From contig NZ_AP024233.1 of the NCBI RefSeq assembly GCF_025998535.1, forward strand, positions 3,000,001-3,064,000: 64,000 bases of DNA. The letters run 5' to 3'. The DNA is from Desulfolithobacter dissulfuricans. Lineage in GTDB: Bacteria > Desulfobacterota > Desulfobulbia > Desulfobulbales > Desulfobulbaceae. Of the stretch, positions 26,220 through 35,522 are shown piece by piece (position 1 is the stretch's first letter; every line of letters begins with the position of its first letter). The translations under genes were made by a program, and so were the position numbers. The notes beneath the pieces were generated by a model, which saw only the letters and a program-made list of their open reading frames with translations, had not been told where the DNA came from and ran no database searches.

Positions 26220-27266
26220 ATGGCAAAAAAAGAAAAACTCATTACCGGCGTCGACATAGGGTCCCACGCGGTCAAGGTGTGTCAACTCGAACGGGCCGGG
26301 GACTCCTACCGGCTGGTTGCCCTTGGCTGTGGCGCGCTGCCTCCCGGAGCCGTGGAGGATGGCACCCTGCAGGATCCAGAAGAGGTGGGCAGGGTCGTCC
26401 GTGCCCTCTTCAACAACCTGAAGATAAAAAGCAACAAGGTGGGCATCTCCATTTCCGGCTATTCGGTGATCGTCAAAAAAATCCAGCTGGAGGTTATGGA
26501 CGAAGAGGAACTGGCCGAATACATCATGAGCGAGGCCGAGCAGTATATCCCCTTTGACATCGAGGACGTCTATCTGGATTTCCAGGATCTTCGCACGGCC
26601 TCCGAGGAAAACGAGCGCACCGATGTCATGCTGGTGGCAGCAAAGAAAGAGGTCATCGACGATTACCTGACCATGCTTCAGGAGCAGAAACTCCAACCCA
26701 TGCTGGTGGACGTGGATGGCTTTGCCCTGGAAAACATCTGGCACATCGCCTCGGCCAGCGAGGAGAATGTGGCCCTGGTGGATATCGGGGCCGCCAAGAT
26801 GAACATCAACATCATCGCTGACGGGGCCTCTGTTCTGGCCCGGGACATCGCGGTGGGCAGCGAGCAGCTGACCGACCAGATAGCCCATGCCCTGGGCATC
26901 GACTACGACGAGGCGGAAAAAATCAAGCTGGGGCTCGTCCCGGCCGGGGATCGGGAGCGGGAGATAAGCGATATCTTCACCCAGACCTGCACCCAGTGGG
27001 TTCTGGAGATCAAAAAGGCCATTGACCTTTACCTGTCCAACAATCCGGACAAGCCGCTTTCCCGCCTGGTTCTCAGCGGTGGCGGCTCCAAAGTTTCCGG
27101 ACTCAAAAAATTCATCGGCCGGGAAACCGGGCTCGAAACCGTCCAGTTCAATCCCTTTGCCAATATGAAAGTAAACAAGAAGAAGATCGACCAGGAATAT
27201 CTTGACAAGGTTGCACCGGAAATGGCCATTGCCGCCGGCCTGGCAATACGCCCGGCTCAGTTCTGA
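26220..27266 (+). CDS. pilM: Type IV pilus assembly protein PilM
   Basis: PilM is an actin-like cytoplasmic ATPase-fold protein that binds the N-terminal tail of PilN and links the pilus motor complex to the inner membrane. The 348-residue protein starts MAKKEKLITGVDIGSHAVKV, with the phosphate-1 motif DIGSHAVKV. It contains the second actin-type motif ALVDIGAAKMNINI (about residue 180), the SVILL-like VLARDIAVGSEQLT, and the adenosine motif LVLSGGGSKVSGL (about 285). It begins a run of seven same-strand genes. Confidence 0.95.
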   Translation: MAKKEKLITGVDIGSHAVKVCQLERAGDSYRLVALGCGALPPGAVEDGTLQDPEEVGRVVRALFNNLKIKSNKVGISISGYSVIVKKIQLEVMDEEELAEYIMSEAEQYIPFDIEDVYLDFQDLRTASEENERTDVMLVAAKKEVIDDYLTMLQEQKLQPMLVDVDGFALENIWHIASASEENVALVDIGAAKMNINIIADGASVLARDIAVGSEQLTDQIAHALGIDYDEAEKIKLGLVPAGDREREISDIFTQTCTQWVLEIKKAIDLYLSNNPDKPLSRLVLSGGGSKVSGLKKFIGRETGLETVQFNPFANMKVNKKKIDQEYLDKVAPEMAIAAGLAIRPAQF

Positions 27267-27277
27267 GTGGTACGCAC

Positions 27278-27859
27278 ATGGTCTATATCAACCTTTTACC
27301 AGTACGGGAGATTAAACAGCGGGTCCGGGCCAAACGGCAGCTGTTGGGTATCGCCACCGGGTTCATCTGTCTTCTGGTCATCCTCGGGATCGCAGGATAC
27401 ATGCAGGCCGGCAAAGTGGAGCGGCTGCGGCAGGAGATCAGCTCGCTGAAAAAAGAAAAGCAGCGCTACAAAAAAATAGGGCGTCAGATAAAGCAGCTTG
27501 AAAAAGACCGGCAGCTCATTGAAAAACAGATCGAGATCATCAGGCAACTCAAGAGAAGCTCGTCCCTGACGGTCCATATCCTCGACGAAATAGCCAATAT
27601 CACGCCCACCGACCGCATGTGGCTGATGTCGCTGTCCCAGACGGGCAACAATCTCCAGCTCTCGGGAATGGCTCTTGATAACCGCACCATTGCCAAATAC
27701 ATGGAAGACCTGAAGAGGTCCCCCTATATCAAGTCGGTCAACCTGGTCAGCAGCTCCCTGAAAACCTACGCGGGGCGCAACCTGAAATCCTTTTCTCTTT
27801 CCTGCAGCATAGGGGTTCCCGAAGAGGCCAAGGGGAAAAAGCTGCCCGAAAAAAAATAA
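27278..27859 (+). CDS. pilN: Type IV pilus assembly protein PilN
   Basis: PilN is an inner-membrane protein that pairs with PilO and binds PilM through its short cytoplasmic tail. The 193-residue protein begins MVYINLLPVREIKQRVRAKR, the INLLPxR motif that contacts PilM. One membrane segment (about residues 24-42) is followed by a lysine-rich coiled coil (about 45-85) and a ferredoxin-like periplasmic domain. It lies 11 bases after pilM and 13 bases before pilO. Confidence 0.95.
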   Translation: MVYINLLPVREIKQRVRAKRQLLGIATGFICLLVILGIAGYMQAGKVERLRQEISSLKKEKQRYKKIGRQIKQLEKDRQLIEKQIEIIRQLKRSSSLTVHILDEIANITPTDRMWLMSLSQTGNNLQLSGMALDNRTIAKYMEDLKRSPYIKSVNLVSSSLKTYAGRNLKSFSLSCSIGVPEEAKGKKLPEKK

Positions 27860-27872
27860 CCTCTGTTTGTTT

Positions 27873-28520
27873 ATGACCTCCATCAGCGCCACGTCGAAAC
27901 TGGATACCTTTATCGACGAAAAATATCTGCCCCTGGACAAAAAGGTCAAACTCGGCATTACCGCGGCCCTGTTTCTCCTGCCGGTGCTCCTGTTCTACTT
28001 TCTCATCTACATGCCCGGCCAAGACAGGATAAAAAAACTCAACCGCGAGAAAACCGCCCTGCAGACTGAGATTCGCAAGGCAAAGAAGGCGGCTGCCAAT
28101 CTGCCCCGCTACAAGAAGGAAATGGAGGAGCTCAAAAGGCAGTTCGAGGAAATAGCCGTGGTCCTGCCCAAGAAAAAGGAAATACCCGAACTGCTCAGAA
28201 ACATCTCTGATCTCGGCAAATCAGCCGGGCTGGACTTTCTCTCCTTCAAACCGGGCAAGGAGATCCCCCGGGATTTTTACGCCGAGATCCCCATCAATAT
28301 CTCTATCCGGGGTCCTTACCATAACATGGGTTATTTCCTGGACCGGGTGAGCAAGCTGGACCGGCTGGTCACGGTCAACAACATCAAGATGGGCTCTCCC
28401 AAGCGCGAAGGGGGCGAGATGCTGCTCAACTCCACCTGCCGTCTTCTGACCTATCGCTTTACCGGTCAGCAGGTACAGAAAGACAAAAAAAAGAACAAGA
28501 AGAAAAGAAGGAAACGGTAG
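27873..28520 (+). CDS. pilO: Type IV pilus assembly protein PilO
   Basis: PilO forms a heterodimer with PilN in the inner-membrane alignment complex. The 215-residue protein has a cytoplasmic start, a membrane segment (GITAALFLLPVLLFYFLIYM, about residues 30-49), a long coiled coil (about 55-105) and a ferredoxin-like domain. The C-terminus is an unusual run of lysine and arginine (KDKKKNKKKRRKR). I start at the ATG at 27873, two codons after a possible TTG. It is followed by pilP. Confidence 0.94.
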   Translation: MTSISATSKLDTFIDEKYLPLDKKVKLGITAALFLLPVLLFYFLIYMPGQDRIKKLNREKTALQTEIRKAKKAAANLPRYKKEMEELKRQFEEIAVVLPKKKEIPELLRNISDLGKSAGLDFLSFKPGKEIPRDFYAEIPINISIRGPYHNMGYFLDRVSKLDRLVTVNNIKMGSPKREGGEMLLNSTCRLLTYRFTGQQVQKDKKKNKKKRRKR

Positions 28521-28526
28521 CAGCGC

Positions 28527-29189
28527 ATGACTTGTGAATGGACAAAATATTTGTGTCCCAGAGCCGAAGACAGTGGGACGTCCGGCGTACCCGGTGAGCA
28601 GCCACCGCGTTTCCGTGTCCACGGATCCCGGCGCCATCCCGCCCAACGGGTTCCAGGGTGCTGCAGACCGTCTTTCACAGTTGCGGCCATCATGGCGCTG
28701 TGGTTCGGTCTGGCCGGAGCCGGTGTCCAGCCCGCCCTGGCGCTGGCAACCGGCCCACAAACCGATGGCCGGAAATCTGCCTCCACCACCGGCTCCCCCG
28801 TCATGGACGGCGATACCGGTTTTGAATATAAGCTGGAGGGCCGCCCCGACCCCTTTGTGCCTTTTCTTTCAGAAAAAGCGACCACAACCCAGGTCAATCC
28901 CGACGAAATAGTCGAGGAAGAAATTGAACTCAGCGGCATGCGCCAGTTCGAACCCGGTCAGCTGAAACTTGTGGCCGTTCTCATCTCTCAAGGGGAGAAG
29001 GTCGCCATGGTGGAAGATGTCACCGGCAGGGGCTATATCCTCAAGACCGGCACCCCCATTGGTCGACGCGGCGTTGTCAGTGATATCCAGGAGGACCAGG
29101 TGATCATCACAGAGACCGCCCGCACCCGATCCGGCAAAGAGATAAAAAATACCGTTGTCATGCGTTTGAATAAAGAGGGAGATAACTAA
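28527..29189 (+). CDS. pilP: Type IV pilus assembly lipoprotein-like PilP
   Basis: PilP bridges the PilN/PilO inner-membrane complex to the secretin in the outer membrane. The core from YKLEGRPDPFVPF (about residue 103) to the end is the PilP domain, with LSGMRQFEPGQLKLVAVL and the HQ-like beta domain (GYILKTGTPIG). The first 55 residues look atypical, and a hydrophobic signal-like segment (MALWFGLAGAGVQPALALA) begins at an in-frame ATG at 28692. The true start may therefore be 28692, giving a 165-residue protein. I list the longer frame because its start follows pilO directly. Confidence 0.85.
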   Translation: MTCEWTKYLCPRAEDSGTSGVPGEQPPRFRVHGSRRHPAQRVPGCCRPSFTVAAIMALWFGLAGAGVQPALALATGPQTDGRKSASTTGSPVMDGDTGFEYKLEGRPDPFVPFLSEKATTTQVNPDEIVEEEIELSGMRQFEPGQLKLVAVLISQGEKVAMVEDVTGRGYILKTGTPIGRRGVVSDIQEDQVIITETARTRSGKEIKNTVVMRLNKEGDN

Positions 29190-29192
29190 ATC

Positions 29193-31070
29193 ATGTTGTA
29201 TCTTTTCCCGCGCCCAAGCAGATGTCGAGCCTGGCGGCTCACGGTCTTCCTTCTTGCCCTCCTGCTGATATCAGGGCTGGCGGAACAGAACATGGCCCTG
29301 GCCGAGACCGGCAAGGCCAACCGTATCTCAGCCATCAAGGCCAGCCGGGATGACACAGGCCTGGTCCTGCGGATTCAGGGGACACAGCAACCGACCTATA
29401 CGGTCTACGAACTCTTCAACCCGCCAAGGATCGTGATCGATATTGCCGGGGCAGAATTCGAGAAAGATCGACTCCAGCTACCTGAAAACATGGGAATCCG
29501 ACTGAAGACAAAAGAAGTGAACGGTTCCGAGGTCCCCCTGTCGCGGCTTGAATTCACTCTCCCGGCCACCAGATCCTTCACCGCCAGAAGCGAAGGCAAT
29601 GATATCATCCTCTTCATAGCGGAGAAAAACGCCCGGCTGCAGGCGACAGCGCAGGACGGTTCCGGAGTGGCCACAGCCGTGGAAGATGTCCTGGTGGAGA
29701 CCGCCGGAGATCAGACCAGGGTGATTCTCAAGACCAACGGTAAACTGAGCGGCTACCGGAGCGGCGTGCTCGACAAAACAGGCTCGGCCCCGCCCAGACT
29801 CTATCTGGACCTGGACAATGTCCGGGGCGACACCCTGCTAAAGGAACAGGAAATAGGCACGGCCCTGGCCCGGATCCGGGTTGCCAGAAGGGGCAGCGGG
29901 TTGCGAGTGGTGCTGGATGCCAGCGGTGACAGCCTGTTCCCCTACGAAATTAAGGAGCGGGACGACGGGTTGGAAATCCTCATCCGGGAAGAAAAGGGGT
30001 CGGATCAGATCTCAAGCCTCATCGATCAGAAACAGATGATCGAACAGGAACTACCGCAGGTGGATCCGCTCAAGGATGCCAGCGTCTCCGGGGCGGAAAA
30101 AAAGAAGGCCTCCCGAACCATGCAGGACAACTTCTCCTTTGCCGGCTACAAAAAAGAACGGATCACGGTGGACTTCTACAAGATCGACCTGCACAATGTT
30201 TTCCGGCTTCTGCGTGAGGTCAGCAAGAAAAACATCGTGGTCGACGAATCGGTTTCCGGCTCCCTCACCCTGTCCCTCAACGACGTGCCCTGGGACTTCG
30301 CCCTGGACATCATCCTCCAGCTCAAGAACCTGCAGAAGGTGGAACGGTTCAATACCATTGTCATTTTACCCAAGGAAAAGGCCTTTTCCTGGCCGGAACG
30401 GGCCGAGGACAACCTGAGTTTCGAGGCCGATGAGAAGTTGACCGCCCAGGAGGCCATTGTCATCCAGCAGCGGGAGAACATTCCCAAACGGATCATCGAG
30501 GCCCGCCAGCTCATTGCCAGGGCGCGCCAGGCAGAGACAAAGGAAAATTATGAAACCGCAGTCCAGGCCTACACCGAGGCCCTCGGGAAATGGCCTGAAA
30601 ATGGTCGGCTGGCCAATAAAATAGCCTCGCTTTTCCTGGTCCAGCTGCACCAGAACGCCAAGGCGGCCTACTATGCCAAAAAAGCCCTGGCCGCCGACCC
30701 GACCTACACCGCCGCGGCCCTGAACGCCGCCATAGCCCTGGCCAACATGCAGATGAACCACGAGGCCCAGCAGTATTTTGACCAGAGTGTCAGCGTGGCC
30801 AGACCATCGGCCGAGGCCCTGCTGAGTTATGCCGTCTTCAGCGAAGAGCAGCAGAAATACGAGGCCGCTCTGAAGCTGCTTGGCAAACATGACCGACTGT
30901 ATGGAGAAACCCTGAATTCCATGATTGCCGAGGCCAGGATCCTTGACAAGATGGGACAACGGGAGGCGGCCACGAAAAAATATCGCGCCATTCTGCTGTC
31001 TGGCTACCGGGTGCCACCGGATCTGAAGAAATACATTGCCGGTCGAGTGGCTCTCGACCAGCCCATGTGA
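29193..31070 (+). CDS. AMIN/secretin-N-like and TPR domain protein of the pilus operon
   Basis: This 625-residue exported protein takes the place where pilQ normally lies. After a signal peptide (about residues 14-37) come two AMIN-type domains (about 43-155 and 165-265; these bind peptidoglycan in PilQ). A short secretin/TonB N-terminal-like (STN) domain follows at about 325-400, with YKIDLHNVFRLLREVSKKNI and VPWDFALDIILQ, the segment that precedes the secretin pore in PilQ. Instead of the pore domain, the rest (about 425-620) is TPR-like helical repeats. The pore is encoded by the next gene. It could organise PilP and the secretin at the cell wall; that is inference. Confidence 0.85.
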   Translation: MLYLFPRPSRCRAWRLTVFLLALLLISGLAEQNMALAETGKANRISAIKASRDDTGLVLRIQGTQQPTYTVYELFNPPRIVIDIAGAEFEKDRLQLPENMGIRLKTKEVNGSEVPLSRLEFTLPATRSFTARSEGNDIILFIAEKNARLQATAQDGSGVATAVEDVLVETAGDQTRVILKTNGKLSGYRSGVLDKTGSAPPRLYLDLDNVRGDTLLKEQEIGTALARIRVARRGSGLRVVLDASGDSLFPYEIKERDDGLEILIREEKGSDQISSLIDQKQMIEQELPQVDPLKDASVSGAEKKKASRTMQDNFSFAGYKKERITVDFYKIDLHNVFRLLREVSKKNIVVDESVSGSLTLSLNDVPWDFALDIILQLKNLQKVERFNTIVILPKEKAFSWPERAEDNLSFEADEKLTAQEAIVIQQRENIPKRIIEARQLIARARQAETKENYETAVQAYTEALGKWPENGRLANKIASLFLVQLHQNAKAAYYAKKALAADPTYTAAALNAAIALANMQMNHEAQQYFDQSVSVARPSAEALLSYAVFSEEQQKYEAALKLLGKHDRLYGETLNSMIAEARILDKMGQREAATKKYRAILLSGYRVPPDLKKYIAGRVALDQPM

Positions 31071-31104
31071 TATGGGACCAAGACACCTGACCGAGGATTA
31101 CCCC

Positions 31105-32754
31105 ATGAAAGTGCATACCAGAAACACCCTCTATACATGGCTGTGCTGCATTGCCCTGCTCTCTCTTGTGAGCGGCTGCACCACGGTGAACACCGGCCAG
31201 ACATCGACTCCGGACGAAACCCCGGCGCCGAAGGTCGCCAAAAAAGAGGTGGCTCCGCCACCGGCCCAGCTGCCGGTCCGCTTCCAGCGCCCGTCGTTCA
31301 TCGTCGAGCAGGAGACCTCCGATATGCTGGCCGAGGACTCGGCCGATTACGCCATCAAGGTGGGGGCCAACATCAACTCCACCCGGGGCCCGCAGCCGCT
31401 GTGGGACATCCTCAAACGGCTGGCCAACCTCAAGGGCATGAGTGTTTCCTGGGCCAGTGACGTGGACCAGAACGTCAAGGTTGATGTCAACATCAGTGCC
31501 GATGACGACTACTTCAAGGCCATAGACAACCTGCTGCGCCAGGTGGATTATTTTCATGAGGTTCATGGCAACACCATTGTCGTCAAGTACAAGGAGACCA
31601 AGCGGTTTCATCTCTCCATCCCCTATATGAAGGGCAGCTACACCACCACGGTGGGCGGTAATTTTCTCACCAACCGCAACGCGGCCACCGGCACCGAGGG
31701 TACGGTCAAAATCACCAGCGACGACAACACCTTTGACGTCTGGGAAAATATCCAGGCCAACCTGGATACCATCATGCAGCAGTGGCAGATCCGCCAGGTG
31801 ACGCCGGCGGCCACCGATGCCGGCGAGCCACCGCCCGAGGGCGAGCAGCAGCCTGAAAGCGAGGTACCCATGGACCTGGCCACCCGCAGCGTGACCTCCG
31901 GCGATGCCTATTACACCGTTGACAGAAATGTCGGTCTGATCACGGTAACCGCACCTCGCACGGTACTGGAAAAAGTGGAAAACTACCTGAGCTCGCTGAA
32001 AAAGGAATTGTACCGCCAGGTCATCATCGAAGCCAAGATCATCGAGGTCTATCTTCAGGATAACTCCAAGGTCGGAATCGACTGGACCCAGGTACTGAAG
32101 GATTTCTCGGTCACCGGCCAGGTTACCTTTGGTGACGATACCGGCCAGATCTATCCTTCCAGCGCCCGTTTTGTCAGCAAGGTGGCCCTGTCGCCGGTCA
32201 ACTTCACGGTCATGCTCAACGCCTTGAACGAACAGGGTGATGCGCACGTGCTTTCCAATCCCAAAATCACCGTCCTCAACGGCCAGCCGGCCCTGATCAG
32301 TGTAGGCAAGGATATCACCTACCTCAAAAGCGTCAGCAAGGACATAGATAACGATGCCGGCACCATCACCTATACGGCCGAAACCGATAACATCGTCGAA
32401 GGCATCTCGCTGGGCGTTGTCGCCACCATCCTCGACGACGACTCCGTAATCCTCCATCTGACCCCGATCACCACGGATCTGATCGACGATACGATCCAGT
32501 ACGAGGTCTTCGGCAACGAGGGACTCAAGGTGGGAGTTCCCAAGGTGGGGGTCCGGCAGATGTCGACCATGGTCCAGGTCGACAACGGCGAAATGCTGAT
32601 CATTGGCGGGCTCATCGACAAGGTGAAGCGAAACAGCGAGGAATTCGCCCCGGTTGTCGGAGATATTCCGATCTTGAAATACCTTTTTGGATATGAAGAA
32701 AAAGTTCTCGAAAGAAGAGAGCTTGTTATTCTGCTTATGCCAAAGATCATATGA
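31105..32754 (+). CDS. mshL: MshL-like secretin, outer-membrane pore lipoprotein
   Basis: The 549-residue protein is a lipoprotein (LLSLVSGCTTV, Cys25) with a secretin pore domain. The N-terminal half has an N-domain (ISADDDYFKAIDNLLRQVDY) and the C-terminal half the secretin domain with VIIEAKIIEVYLQDNSKVGI, NPKITVLNGQPALISVG, VQVDNGEMLIIGGLID and PILKYLFG plus LVILLMPKII. Overall order fits the MSHA-type secretin MshL rather than PilQ, which carries AMIN domains. I start at the ATG at 31105 (GAGGA precedes it). Together with the upstream AMIN/TPR gene it appears to split the PilQ functions. It forms the outer-membrane gate for the pilus. Confidence 0.9.
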   Translation: MKVHTRNTLYTWLCCIALLSLVSGCTTVNTGQTSTPDETPAPKVAKKEVAPPPAQLPVRFQRPSFIVEQETSDMLAEDSADYAIKVGANINSTRGPQPLWDILKRLANLKGMSVSWASDVDQNVKVDVNISADDDYFKAIDNLLRQVDYFHEVHGNTIVVKYKETKRFHLSIPYMKGSYTTTVGGNFLTNRNAATGTEGTVKITSDDNTFDVWENIQANLDTIMQQWQIRQVTPAATDAGEPPPEGEQQPESEVPMDLATRSVTSGDAYYTVDRNVGLITVTAPRTVLEKVENYLSSLKKELYRQVIIEAKIIEVYLQDNSKVGIDWTQVLKDFSVTGQVTFGDDTGQIYPSSARFVSKVALSPVNFTVMLNALNEQGDAHVLSNPKITVLNGQPALISVGKDITYLKSVSKDIDNDAGTITYTAETDNIVEGISLGVVATILDDDSVILHLTPITTDLIDDTIQYEVFGNEGLKVGVPKVGVRQMSTMVQVDNGEMLIIGGLIDKVKRNSEEFAPVVGDIPILKYLFGYEEKVLERRELVILLMPKII

Positions 32755-32774
32755 GTTTTCACAGGAGAATAGGA

Positions 32775-33799
32775 ATGAATATCTTCCGCTGTCTTTTTAT
32801 CGGTGTCCTGGTCCTAGCCCTTGGTGGCTGCGGCCAGACGGTACAGCAGTCACTCAAGCAGCCTCTGGTCAAAAAGAGTCTGGCCGGGGCGGAGAAAAAG
32901 GTCGTTATCCTGCCCTTTGCCGACTACTCCCGGTCCGACAACCTGGAAACCAGCTACCGCCGCAACCTGCTGATTACCGAGAACCTCACCGACGAGCTGG
33001 TGAGCAACTCCTTCAGCCTGCCGATCCAGGAGGATGTCTTTCGCTACCTGGCTGAACACAGGATCATCAACGTGATCGACTACGGGACCAGCAAGACCTC
33101 ACTGCTTGAAGAGGAACTCAAGGGCGACTGGAGCGAGGCCATGAAAGGTGAGTTCCGCCACATTATCAAGATGACCCGGGAACGCGGCCGGCAGGGCGAA
33201 GCGCTGACCAGCCCTGGGACCCACGGGTTGACCCAGCAGGAAATCGTCAAGATAGGCCGTCATTTCGGTGCCGATTACATTATCCGTGGTCGGATCCTCG
33301 AGTACAAGGATCGTCAGGATCCCTCCTGGGAGCCCTGGAAAAAAGGCGTACTCACCTTTGTCACCGGGGTAACCAACAAAATCGCCTTTGGCCAGGCCAG
33401 CACCGAGGCCTACGACCGGGTGGGCTCCATGTCGGCGGGCGCGCTCTACGGTTCCCTGATTGGCAACAACCTCAACACGCCCTGGGACACCGACAAACCG
33501 GACCAGACCATTTTCGGTATCACCGGCGGCACGGATGCCAACTCCATCTTCTGGGTGTGATCGGAGCGGGCGCCGGGACGCTCACCCACAACAGCGGCCG
33601 GGTTCCCCAGGCCGTGGTTCAGCTGAGGATCTGGGTCCAGGATGCCTATACCGGCGATGTGGTCTGGACCAACCGGGTGGATGTCAAGGTCTCGCCGGAA
33701 AGCGTGCTGGCAGATTACCAGTATGACGCCCTGTTCGAGCAGGCCACGGAGCGAGCCATCGCCACCCTGATCGATAACTTTGTCGCCACCGGTATCTGA
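32775..33799 (+). CDS. CsgG/LpoB-like lipoprotein of the pilus operon (frameshifted)
   Basis: From the ATG at 32775 a lipoprotein signal (VLVLALGGCGQ, Cys19) leads into a CsgG/curli-assembly-like fold with VVILPFADYSR (about residue 40), a long middle region, HFGADYIIRGRILEYKD (about 165) and then, after a frame change, RIWVQDAYTGDVVWTNRVDV and LADYQYDALFEQATERAI. The frame breaks at a GGG at 33553-33555: one extra G would join TDANSIFWG to VIGAGAGTLTHNSG, giving 341 residues. This looks like a missed homopolymer base. The operon ends here with a strong terminator. Function is probably secretin assembly or stabilisation, by analogy only. Confidence 0.75.
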
Positions 33800-33831
33800 A
33801 CGCCGGATCAGGCAACCCTGCTGCAAACAAA

Positions 33832-33872
33832 AAAAAGCTCCTGCAGATCGCGCTGCAGGAGCTTTTTCTTTT
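33832..33872 (+). terminator. Rho-independent terminator of the pil operon
   Basis: A 15-bp stem (AAAAAGCTCCTGCAG with CTGCAGGAGCTTTTT, loop ATCGCG) is followed by CTTTT. It ends the pilM-to-lipoprotein operon and its T-tract abuts repeat copy 3. Confidence 0.92.
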
Positions 33873-34104
33873 GTGATTACCACTGAAATTCAGCCACCGA
33901 TGGATGAAGGTGTCGGCCTCACTTGTTGCACGGGTGTCTGTGGCCTGGATGGCCACAGTCAAGCCCCCAGGGACGGGTTTATGGCGTCCCGTGAAACAAG
34001 TGTAGAGTAGAGCGCTGTCAACAATGATCTTCAACGACTATGCCCTGCCGCACGCGGCTACTACATATCAGAGGAGGTCTCATTGCGGACAGCGCCCCCT
34101 CGTC

Positions 34105-34137
34105 GAACCGGACGTGCGGTTTTACCGCATCCGGCTC
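34105..34137 (-). ncRNA. Group II intron domain V
   Basis: The sequence GAGCCGGATGCGG-TAAAA-CCGCACGTCCGGTTC folds into the short conserved hairpin with a two-base bulge that forms the intron catalytic core. It lies about 100 bases before the intron 3' end. Confidence 0.85.
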
Positions 34138-34163
34138 TCCGATGATCTCTCGCCTCAAGGCAT

Positions 34164-35522
34164 TCACAGGGAGTTGACGGCTCTTTTATGCAGATAGACC
34201 AGCCCCTTAGACATGAGCGCCCTGTACAACGACGCTCCATCAAGGTGCCGGCAGTGCCGGTGACTCCGTGTCCTCATAAAGCGACTGAACCGGGTCTGCA
34301 CGTACCAGTCAAGCGTCTTGAACGATACCTTCGGGTATCCGAAGGAAAAGTAGTTGCCCCAGCCAATCAGAAATCGATTGACGTGGTCAATTACTTCTTC
34401 TACCGGCTTTTGAATCCTGCGAATCGTCAGAGCATGTATCCTTTCTCGCGCCCGTTTCAAGCTCTTGGCAGAAGGGACAATGTTCAGGTACCGGCCCGCT
34501 CCGTACAGACTGCGGTCAAAGCGGAACGTAAATCCAAGGAAATCAAAACTACTGCCGGGATCTTTCAAGTTAACTATGGTTGTCTTGTTCCGATTCAGGA
34601 TCAGGTCGAGTTCCCCCAGCGTCTTGTCAACAAAGGCGTGAATGCGAGGTCCGATGTACCGAGCCATGATAACCCAGTCGTCGGCATATCGTACCAGCCT
34701 TGCGTTGGCAAAATTGCGGGGACCTTCCGAGCTGTGAAAGCGTTGGTCGAATTCATGGAGAAAGATGTTGGCCAGCAGAGGCGAGATGACTCCACCCTGT
34801 GGCGTACCCTTGCGGGAGCGAGTGATCTTGCGACCGCCCTGCCCATCCGCTTCCACGATATCGCTTTTCAACCACATCCTGATCAGCTTCAAAACGGATC
34901 GGTCAGCTATTCGACGCTCCAGGCATTGCATCAGTTTGCCATGGTCAATCGTGTCAAAGTAGCTGCTCAGATCCGCATCCAGAACTTCGGTAAATCCCGC
35001 CTTGAGCGCCTGCCGAATCGCGGCGAGAGCATCATGGGCCTTAAGGCCCGGGCGGAATCCGTACGAGCAGTCCTCAAAGTCTGCCTCGAAAATCGGCTCC
35101 AGGATCAACAGGACCGCCATCTGCACGACCCGATCCTTGACGGTCGGGATGCCCAGCGGACGCATCTTGCCATTCGCCTTTGGGATATAGACCCGTTTCA
35201 CCGGCATGGGCCGGTAGGTCTTACCCTTCAATTCCTGCTGTATTGTTCGCAGCTGGCCAGATACGCCTTCCGAACTCTCCTTGATGGACGCAAGGCTTAC
35301 TCCATCCACCCCGGCAGCGCCTCGATTGGCGTAAACCCGGTTCCAGGCACTTTGCAGTACATCCAGGCGATACACCCGGTCGTACAGGGCATAGAATCGG
35401 AACTCCGGTTCCTGCTTGGCCTTGTGGCCCAGTTTCTTTCGCAAGAGGGAGACTTTCGGGCTCAGGCCGAACTCCTGCCCTGCCCGTTTATCCGTAGTGT
35501 GAGACAAACATGTGTACTCCAA
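34164..35522 (-). CDS. ltrA: Group II intron reverse transcriptase/maturase
   Basis: This 452-residue intron-encoded protein carries the reverse transcriptase domain from about residue 60 to 330: [40 protein letters not shown], the catalytic [26 protein letters not shown] and LDFLGF-type FDFLGFTFR. The C-terminal part is the maturase X domain (about 345-440), with [20 protein letters not shown]. No HNH endonuclease domain is present, so it probably relies on single-stranded or structured targets. The start is a TTG at 35522 preceded by GGAGGAAGT at good spacing; no in-frame ATG lies before the conserved start [13 protein letters not shown]. The gene lies inside the intron, in domain IV. Confidence 0.94.
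   Translation of the reverse strand: MEYTCLSHTTDKRAGQEFGLSPKVSLLRKKLGHKAKQEPEFRFYALYDRVYRLDVLQSAWNRVYANRGAAGVDGVSLASIKESSEGVSGQLRTIQQELKGKTYRPMPVKRVYIPKANGKMRPLGIPTVKDRVVQMAVLLILEPIFEADFEDCSYGFRPGLKAHDALAAIRQALKAGFTEVLDADLSSYFDTIDHGKLMQCLERRIADRSVLKLIRMWLKSDIVEADGQGGRKITRSRKGTPQGGVISPLLANIFLHEFDQRFHSSEGPRNFANARLVRYADDWVIMARYIGPRIHAFVDKTLGELDLILNRNKTTIVNLKDPGSSFDFLGFTFRFDRSLYGAGRYLNIVPSAKSLKRARERIHALTIRRIQKPVEEVIDHVNRFLIGWGNYFSFGYPKVSFKTLDWYVQTRFSRFMRTRSHRHCRHLDGASLYRALMSKGLVYLHKRAVNSL

Noticed and set aside
30838-32457. 539-residue open frame on the minus strand
   Set aside because: It lies opposite the secretin gene and has no recognisable motifs.
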